Origin: Desertimonas sp963772825
GTDB taxonomy: Bacteria > Actinomycetota > Acidimicrobiia > Acidimicrobiales > Ilumatobacteraceae
Length of the DNA stretch: 64,000 nucleotides
Reading direction: 5' to 3'
NCBI GenBank assembly: GCA_963772825.1
Contig: CAVYYX010000015.1
Coordinates: forward strand, 372,001 to 436,000
A model generated the notes under the pieces. The model saw only the letters and a list, made by a program, of their open reading frames with translations. It ran no database searches and was not told the origin of the DNA. Below, piece by piece: positions 59,015 through 64,000 of the stretch. Position 1 is the stretch's first letter. Each line of letters opens with the position of its first letter. The position numbers and the translations under genes were made by a program.

Positions 59015-59173
59015 ATGGGCGTCAGAACCAAGCTCGCTGCGTACGGAGCCGTGCTCGCCGTCACCTTCGGTGCCGGGGCGGCGATCGGGGCAGCCGTCGG
59101 TCCGGACGCCGACGACGAGCCGGTGCCGGTCGTCACCGAGCCGGCGAGCGATCACGATGTCCATGAGAGCTGA
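59015..59173 (+). CDS. Small membrane-anchored His/Asp-rich protein, first gene of the copper operon
   Basis: A 52-codon frame, MGVRTKLAAYGAVLAVTFGA at its start. One helix (LAAYGAVLAVTFGAGAAIGAAVG) is followed by an acidic segment PDADDEPVPV and a tail ending SDHDVHES with two histidines. Similar small proteins sit between csoR and copA in other actinobacteria. The His/Asp tail could bind copper outside the membrane; this is inference. It begins about eight bases after the -10 box and overlaps copA, supporting translation. Confidence 0.65.
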   Translation: MGVRTKLAAYGAVLAVTFGAGAAIGAAVGPDADDEPVPVVTEPASDHDVHES

Positions 59174-61444
59174 CGACTCGATGGCGCCGACCGTCGCCGA
59201 CGGCCACCACTTCGAGGTCGACCTGCAGATCGATGGGATGACGTGCGCGTCGTGCGCGGCGCGGATCGAGAAGCGCCTCAACAAGCTCGATGGCGTGGAG
59301 GCCACCGTCAACTTCGCCACCGAGGAAGCGCGGGTGCGGGCCGCCGCGCCCGTGGGCATCGATGATCTCGTTGCCGCCGTCGGGGCCGCCGGCTATCACG
59401 CCCATGTCCCGCGGCCCGAGCCCGCTGGGCCCAACGCCGACGTGGCCGACCACCATCGCGTCGACGAGGCCCGGCGCCGCCTGATCGTGTCGGCGATCCT
59501 GTCGTTGCCGGTCGTCGCCCTCGGCATGTTCCCGTTCCTCCAGTTCGACAACTGGCAGTGGCTGTCGCTGGCCCTCACCACCCCGGTGGTCGTGTGGGGA
59601 GCCTGGCCGTTCCACCGCGCGGCCTGGGTCAACCTGCGCCACGCCGCGGCGACGATGGACACCTTGATCTCCATCGGTGTGCTCGCCGCCTTCGGGTGGT
59701 CGTTGTACGCCTTGTTCTTCGGCGACGCCGGGGAAACCGGCCTGCAGCACGGCTTCAGCCTGATCGCCGACCGCGACATGGCGTCGAGCCAGATCTTCTT
59801 GGAGGTCGCTGCCGGGGTGACGACGTTGATCCTCGCCGGCCGCTACCTGGAGACCCGCGCCAAGCGCAACGCCGGAGCGGCGCTTCGTGCCCTGCTCGAG
59901 CTGGGCGCCAAGGACGTCGTCGTGCTCCGCGATGACAACACCGAGCACCGCGTCAGAATCGACGCGCTCGTCGTCGGCGATCGCTTCGTGGTGCGGCCCG
60001 GTGACAAGGTCGCCACCGACGGTGTGATCGAACACGGCACGTCGGCGATCGACGCTTCGCTGCTCACCGGTGAGCCGGTTCCCCTCGAAGTCGGTGCCTG
60101 GCGACGCGGTGACAGGCGGAACCGTCAATGCCGGTGGCCGGCTCGTCGTGCGCGCCACGCGGGTCGGCGCCGACACCAAGCTCGCCCAGATCGCCCGCCT
60201 CGTCCACGACGCGCAGGCCGGCAAGGCTCCCGTCCAGCGCCTCGCCGACCGGATCGCCGCCGTGTTCGTGCCGGTCGTCATCGCCATCGCCGCGGCGACC
60301 CTCGGTTTCTGGCTGGGTACCGGGGAACCTGCCTCGGTCGCCGTGACCGCGTCAGTCGCCGTGCTGATCATCGCCTGTCCGTGCGCCCTCGGCCTGGCAA
60401 CGCCGACGGCGATCATGGTCGGTACGGGCCGCGGCGCCCAGCTCGGCATCATCATCAAAGGGCCAGCGGTGCTGGAGTCGACACGGGCCATCGACACCGT
60501 CGTGCTCGACAAGACCGGCACCGTGACAACCGGCGCGATGAGCCTCGTCGCCGCCCATCCGGCTCGCGGAACGACAACCGACGAGCTGTTGCGCCTCGCT
60601 GGGTCGCTCGAGCACGCCTCCGCTCACCCGATCGCCACGGCGATCGCCACGGGTGCCGTCACCGCCGGGGCACGACCTCGTCGACGTCGAAGACTTCCAC
60701 AGCACGGACGGACTCGGCGTCACCGGTCGAGTCGCCGGTCGGTCCGTCGTCGCCGGCCGCCGGCGTTTCCTCGCCGACCGAGCGATGGACCTCGGCGGCG
60801 ACCTTCTGGGCGCTTACGACGAGGCGGAAGCGGCGGGACAGACCCCCGTGCTCGTCGGCTGGGACAGCGCGGTACGCGGCGTCATCGTCGTGGGCGACTC
60901 CGTGAAGCCGACGAGCGCCGCCGCCATCGAGGAGCTGCGCGCCCTCGGTTTGCGCCCCGTCCTGCTCACCGGCGACAACCGGCGGGCCGCCGTGTCCGTC
61001 GGCGCCTCCGTCGGCATCGCCCCGAGCGACGTCGTCGCCGAGGTCCTTCCAGAGGAGAAGGTCGCAACCGTCCGGCGATTGCAGGAGGGCGGGGCCGTCG
61101 TGGCGATGGTCGGCGACGGCGTCAACGACGCCGCCGCCCTGGCCCAATCAGACCTCGGCATCGCCATGGGCACGGGCACCGACGTGGCCATCGAGGCCAG
61201 CGACCTGACCCTCGTGCGCGGCGACTTGCGCGTCGCCGGCGATGCGATCCGCTTGTCGCGGCGGACCCTGCACACGATCAAGGGCAACCTGTTCTGGGCG
61301 TTCGCCTACAACGTCGCCGCGATCCCGATCGCCGCCGCCGGGTTGCTCAACCCGATGCTCGCCGGCGTGGCGATGGCCGCCTCGAGCCTGTTCGTCGTGT
61401 CCAACAGCCTGCGCCTGCGCCGTTTTCAACCGTCAACCAACTGA
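59163..61444 (+). pseudogene. copA: Copper-exporting P1B-type ATPase CopA, frameshifted twice
   Basis: All domains of a normal CopA of about 760 residues are present, in three frames. Frame 1 (ATG 59163, 59157 or 59181): heavy-metal domain DGMTCASCAARIEKRL, membrane helices, actuator ending LLTGEPVPLEVG. Frame 2, from about 60096: DAVTGGTVNAGG, metal-site helix IIACPCALGLATPTA, phosphorylation motif VVLDKTGTVTTG, and HP loop ASAHPIATAIA. Frame 3, from about 60667: DGLGVTGRVAG, LLTGDNRRAA and VAMVGDGVNDAAALAQSDLGIAMG. Each break equals one extra base (near GGTGCC, and in GGGG). Two separate insertions in a gene with every motif kept suggest sequencing error. It would export Cu(I). Confidence 0.85.
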
Positions 61445-61467
61445 TCTCGCGAGGAGCACATCGCCCC

Positions 61468-61674
61468 ATGGAAACCGTCACCCTGTCCGTCCCGACGGTG
61501 CACTGTCACGCCTGCCAGATGAACATCGAGGAGGCCCTCGACGAGCTCGCAGGCGTCGACGCCTGCTCGGTCGACTTGGCGACGCGGACCGTCACGCTCA
61601 CCTACGACCCCGACGTCGTCGAGCTCGCCGAAGTCAGCGAGGTCCTCGGCGACGCCGGATACCCCATCGGCTGA
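61468..61674 (+). CDS. copZ: Copper chaperone CopZ-like heavy-metal-associated protein
   Basis: A 68-residue ferredoxin-like HMA domain. The Cu(I) site is in PTVHCHACQMNIEEALDEL, where the usual MTCxxC reads VHCHAC. The rest, VSVDLATRTVTLTYDP and LGDAGYPIG, follows the family. The start ATG 61468 has GAGGAG 16-11 bases upstream, so spacing is long but usable. It is 23 bp after copA and should carry Cu(I) to it. The longer upstream frame belongs to the copA frameshift. Confidence 0.9.
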   Translation: METVTLSVPTVHCHACQMNIEEALDELAGVDACSVDLATRTVTLTYDPDVVELAEVSEVLGDAGYPIG

Positions 61675-61702
61675 CCGGGCACGGGCCGGATAGGTTCGCC
61701 CG

Positions 61703-62104
61703 ATGGCCGTTCGTTGGTACAGCACCGTCGTCGACTGCCGAGACCTCGGCGCCCAAGCCCGTTGGTGGGCCGAGGCGCTCGGGTGGAAACTGATCTTCGA
61801 AGCCGACGACGAGGCGGTGATCGTTCCCGCCTACGTCACCGACGAACTGATCACGTCGACACCGTGGGAACAGGTCGGCCCCGGCCTCGTGTTCGTCCAG
61901 GTTCCGGAGGGCAAGACGCTCAAGAACCGGCTGCACCTCGATCTCGCCCCGCATACCAGCGACGACCGCGACGCCGAGATCGACCGGCTGCTGGCGATGG
62001 GCGCGACACGCGTCGACGTCGGCCAATCCGACGACGTGACCTGGGACGTCCTCGCCGATCCCGAGGGCAACGAGTTCTGCGTGCTCTCGGCGCGCGACTC
62101 GTAG
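61703..62104 (+). CDS. VOC-superfamily (glyoxalase-like) protein
   Basis: A 133-residue protein of the VOC fold, glyoxalase-like group common in actinobacteria. The N-terminal module reads STVVDCRDLGAQARWWAEALGWKL and the C-terminal module KNRLHLDLAPHTSDDRDAEIDRLLAMGATRVDVGQ, ending with VLADPEGNEFCVLS. The metal ligands are likely H and E in these blocks. Ligand unknown. It follows copZ by 28 bp but its function has no evident link to copper. Confidence 0.87.
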   Translation: MAVRWYSTVVDCRDLGAQARWWAEALGWKLIFEADDEAVIVPAYVTDELITSTPWEQVGPGLVFVQVPEGKTLKNRLHLDLAPHTSDDRDAEIDRLLAMGATRVDVGQSDDVTWDVLADPEGNEFCVLSARDS

Positions 62105-62194
62105 GTCTTCGACCGCCTACCTTCGCTCGTTCCTCGCCACTACGGCGATCGACCTTCAGCTAACGTGACGGACATCGGGAAACCGCTTTCTCAG

Positions 62195-62246
62195 CCACCG
62201 ATGGGTGTTCAGGGGACCGTTCCGTCCCCTGAACACCCATCGGTGG
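62195..62246. repeat. 46-bp palindrome family, copy D (perfect 23-bp arms)
   Basis: This copy is identical to copy A over 46 bases and pairs over three more base pairs on each side (CCA/TGG). The loop is CGTTCC. It lies between convergent VOC and hydrolase genes, four bases from the hydrolase stop, a position suited to a bidirectional terminator. Confidence 0.87.
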
Positions 62247-62249
62247 TCT

Positions 62250-63086
62250 TCAGGCGACGACGTTGACGAGGGTCCCGATGCCGTCGATCTCGATGCGGAT
62301 CTGATCCCCCTGCTCGAGCGTGAAGTCGTCACCCGGCACGATGCCGGTTCCGGTCATCAGGTAGGCGCCGACGGGAAACTCGTTCTCGCGGTACAGCCAC
62401 CCGGCGAGCTCGACGAGGTCTCGTTTGATCTGGGCCAGCTCGGTGGCGCCGGCGAAAACGGTGTCGCCGCGGCGGTCGACAGCGAGGCGGATCGCGGTGT
62501 GTGGCGGCGGTAGGGCGTCGATCACCAGCCGGGGACCGAGCGCCGCGCAGCCGGCGTAGACCTTGGCCTGCGGGAGGTACAGCGGGTTGGCTCCTTCGAT
62601 CGAGCGGCTCGACATGTCGTTGCCGATCGTGTGGCCGAAGACCCGTCCGAACCGGTTGACCGCCAGCGTGAGCTCGGGTTCGGGGACGTCCCACGAGGAG
62701 TCGCCGCGGATCCGCACGGCTCCCCCGGGGCCGACGACACGGTGCGGTGTGGCCTTGAAGAACAGCTCCGGGCGATCGGCGTCGTAGACGAGATCGTAGA
62801 AGCCGTCGCCGCCCGCCTGCTGCGACTCGGCGACACGAGCGACGCGACTGCGCAGATAGGTGACCCCGGCCGCCCACACCTCCTGGCTGCCGATCGGCGC
62901 CAGCACGGCGCCGTCTTCCGGAGGGACGCAGGTGGCGCCGTCGGCGAACCACGCAGCAGCGAGCTCGGCCGGCTGCTCGGAGATGAACACGTCGTCGATC
63001 GTCCCCAGCTGCGGTCCATGCCGCCACTCGCCGTTGCCCTCGAGAACCAGGCCGTCGGCGGTGGCGATGAGATCGACGCGCATCAT
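62250..63086 (-). CDS. Fumarylacetoacetate-hydrolase-family protein, 2-keto-3-deoxy-sugar-acid type
   Basis: A 278-residue protein of the FAH superfamily. The pattern DADRPELFFKATPHRVVGPGGAVRIRGDSSWDVPEPELTLAVN (residues about 100-142, read in parts) is that of 2-keto-3-deoxy-pentonate dehydratases and related enzymes such as XylX and AraD1. Metal ligands are probably the glutamates in VPEPELTL and the aspartate in GNDMSSRSIEGANPLY. It would act late in a non-phosphorylating xylonate, arabinonate or fuconate pathway. Its ATG overlaps the stop of the upstream esterase gene by four bases, so a plant-polysaccharide role is likely. Confidence 0.86.
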   Translation of the reverse strand: MMRVDLIATADGLVLEGNGEWRHGPQLGTIDDVFISEQPAELAAAWFADGATCVPPEDGAVLAPIGSQEVWAAGVTYLRSRVARVAESQQAGGDGFYDLVYDADRPELFFKATPHRVVGPGGAVRIRGDSSWDVPEPELTLAVNRFGRVFGHTIGNDMSSRSIEGANPLYLPQAKVYAGCAALGPRLVIDALPPPHTAIRLAVDRRGDTVFAGATELAQIKRDLVELAGWLYRENEFPVGAYLMTGTGIVPGDDFTLEQGDQIRIEIDGIGTLVNVVA

Positions 63087-64000
63087 GCCGCCAGGCCGCG
63101 GACGAAAGCGACCTTGCGCTCGAAGTGGATCGCTGCCGCGCCGTCATGACCGTTGAACTCGTAGACCTCGATGGCCTTGTCGCCCGCGTAGTGGTTGAAC
63201 GCCGAGAACACGGTGGAGGGCGGTGTGACGAGATCGGCCAGTCCGACGCTGAACAGCGCCGGAACCTGCAGTCGTCGGGCGTGGTTGACGGCGTCGAAGT
63301 ACGACAATGTCGTGAACACCTGAGCGACTCGCTCGGGGTACAGCCGGCAATAGTCGCTGATCTCGCCGTACGGGGCGCTGTCGGTGACGGCCACGGCGCG
63401 ACGGAAGTTGCAGAGGAACGGCACGTCGGCGGCAATCGCAGCGGCCCCCCCGTGGAGGTGCGCCGCGGCGAGGGCGGAGCCACCTCCCTGGCTGACCCCG
63501 GTCGAGACGACCGCCCGCCCGGTGAGCGCCGGGATCTCGGCAGGCACGGCCAAGGCCCGCGCCGCGTCGACGAAAAGGCGCGTGTAGTAGTGCGACTCGG
63601 GTGCCGAGAGCCCGCTGGTGAGGAACCCCTTGGTACCAGGCTCCCCGGTCGCCCCGGCGTCTGGGGTGTCGGCGCCACGCCACCCGCCGCCCTGGCCGCG
63701 CGAGTCCATCACGAGGTGCGGAAAGCCGGCGCACGCCCAGTTCAGCCACTCCGTCGGCCGACCACGGCCGCCCCCATAGCCGGCGAACTCGACGACGACG
63801 GGCGTGGTCGTGTCAGCGTCACGCGGCACGATCAGCCAGCCGGCGATGCGTGCTCCGCCGTGGCCGGTGAACCGGACGTCGAACACGTCGAGTGCCGACA
63901 CCACGCTGTCGACCCGTCGCGTCTCGACATCGAGCGGGTGTTCCGCCGCCGCGTCGAGCGCTCGCGCCCAGAACTCCTCGAAGTCGTCCGGCTCGTCGAC
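63083..64000 (-). CDS. Acetylxylan esterase / cephalosporin-C deacetylase family (5' partial)
   Basis: The frame stays open to the right edge, and upstream residues (VDEPDDFEEFWARALDAAAEHP) match the N-terminus of the AXE1 (CE7) family, so the start lies beyond the window. Visible motifs are the catalytic serine in VSTGVSQGGGSALAAAHL, the YGGGRGRP oxyanion region, VMDSRGQGGGW, an acid in LFSVGLADLVTPPSTVFSAFNHY, and the histidine in YEFNGHDGAAA. CE7 enzymes remove acetyl groups from xylo-oligosaccharides or cephalosporins. No signal peptide is visible in the part seen. Linked by overlap to the FAH-family gene. Confidence 0.88.
   Translation of the reverse strand, partial: VDEPDDFEEFWARALDAAAEHPLDVETRRVDSVVSALDVFDVRFTGHGGARIAGWLIVPRDADTTTPVVVEFAGYGGGRGRPTEWLNWACAGFPHLVMDSRGQGGGWRGADTPDAGATGEPGTKGFLTSGLSAPESHYYTRLFVDAARALAVPAEIPALTGRAVVSTGVSQGGGSALAAAHLHGGAAAIAADVPFLCNFRRAVAVTDSAPYGEISDYCRLYPERVAQVFTTLSYFDAVNHARRLQVPALFSVGLADLVTPPSTVFSAFNHYAGDKAIEVYEFNGHDGAAAIHFERKVAFVRGLAA

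Noticed and set aside
61660..61680. ACCCCATCGGCTGA at the end of copZ as a half repeat
   Set aside because: Only eight bases match and the preceding GTCCCCT/AACA blocks of the family are absent.

Overview
The window is a gene-dense, very G+C-rich stretch of an actinobacterial chromosome, most plausibly from the class Acidimicrobiia (Ilumatobacter-like). Actinobacterial markers are an F420/FMN split-barrel (PPOX) protein, DUF3263, a LytR C-terminal-domain protein, a PDZ-Lon (YlbL-type) protease, PAC2, CysO, ChdC heme synthesis, a small UPF0182 giant membrane protein, GTG/TTG starts, several apparently leaderless genes, and stem-loop terminators without U-tracts. The lineage is inferred from gene content only. 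I see no insertion sequences, CRISPR arrays, integrases or rRNA.

Layout. 1-12.7 kb: end of an unknown gene, an HxlR regulator divergent from an acyl-CoA dehydrogenase, a PPOX protein, a RIO kinase, an ABC-2 exporter with its two-component system, an HrpA helicase, and a ferredoxin-adenylate cyclase fusion. 12.9-22.5 kb: a divergent sugar locus (two ABC permeases, a binding protein and two aldolases on the minus strand; PfkB kinase, LacI regulator, ManA-type isomerase and FGGY kinase on the plus strand) around a double LacI-type operator. 22.4-32.6 kb: LysM amidase plus membrane protein, an ABC exporter, a RecQ-phosphoribosyltransferase fusion, an AlkD-like protein, a VOC protein, a secreted acidic protein and an amidase. 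32.6-45.1 kb: initiator tRNA, cytochrome c and partner, hydrolase, UPF0182, a DivIVA-like fusion, PDZ-Lon protease, HEAT-repeat protein, GNAT, PAC2, and a tandem intergenic repeat. 45.1-54.7 kb: Nudix, amino-acid-type binding lipoprotein, ChdC, PRTase, FdhD, GroEL under CIRCE, CysO-like protein ending GGC, glycerate kinase, LytR_C, DUF3263, uridine kinase. 54.7-64 kb: secreted beta-helix-like protein, DUF2087, YjbR, SRPBCC-DoxX, DUF4166, 3-methyladenine glycosylase, the csoR/copA/copZ copper module, VOC, and at the right edge a 2-keto-3-deoxy-sugar-acid hydrolase with an acetylxylan-esterase-type gene.

Three families of non-coding repeats recur. One is a 46-bp palindrome with 20-bp arms and a 6-nt loop (four copies plus a half copy, one copy with compensated arm changes). 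One is a roughly 30-bp element found just upstream of gene starts in the same orientation as the gene. One is a roughly 170-bp GC-rich block, once singly and once as a tandem pair.

Five reading-frame breaks in otherwise intact genes (response regulator, FGGY kinase, uridine kinase, copA twice) each correspond to one extra base. This looks more like residual insertion errors in the assembly than gene decay.
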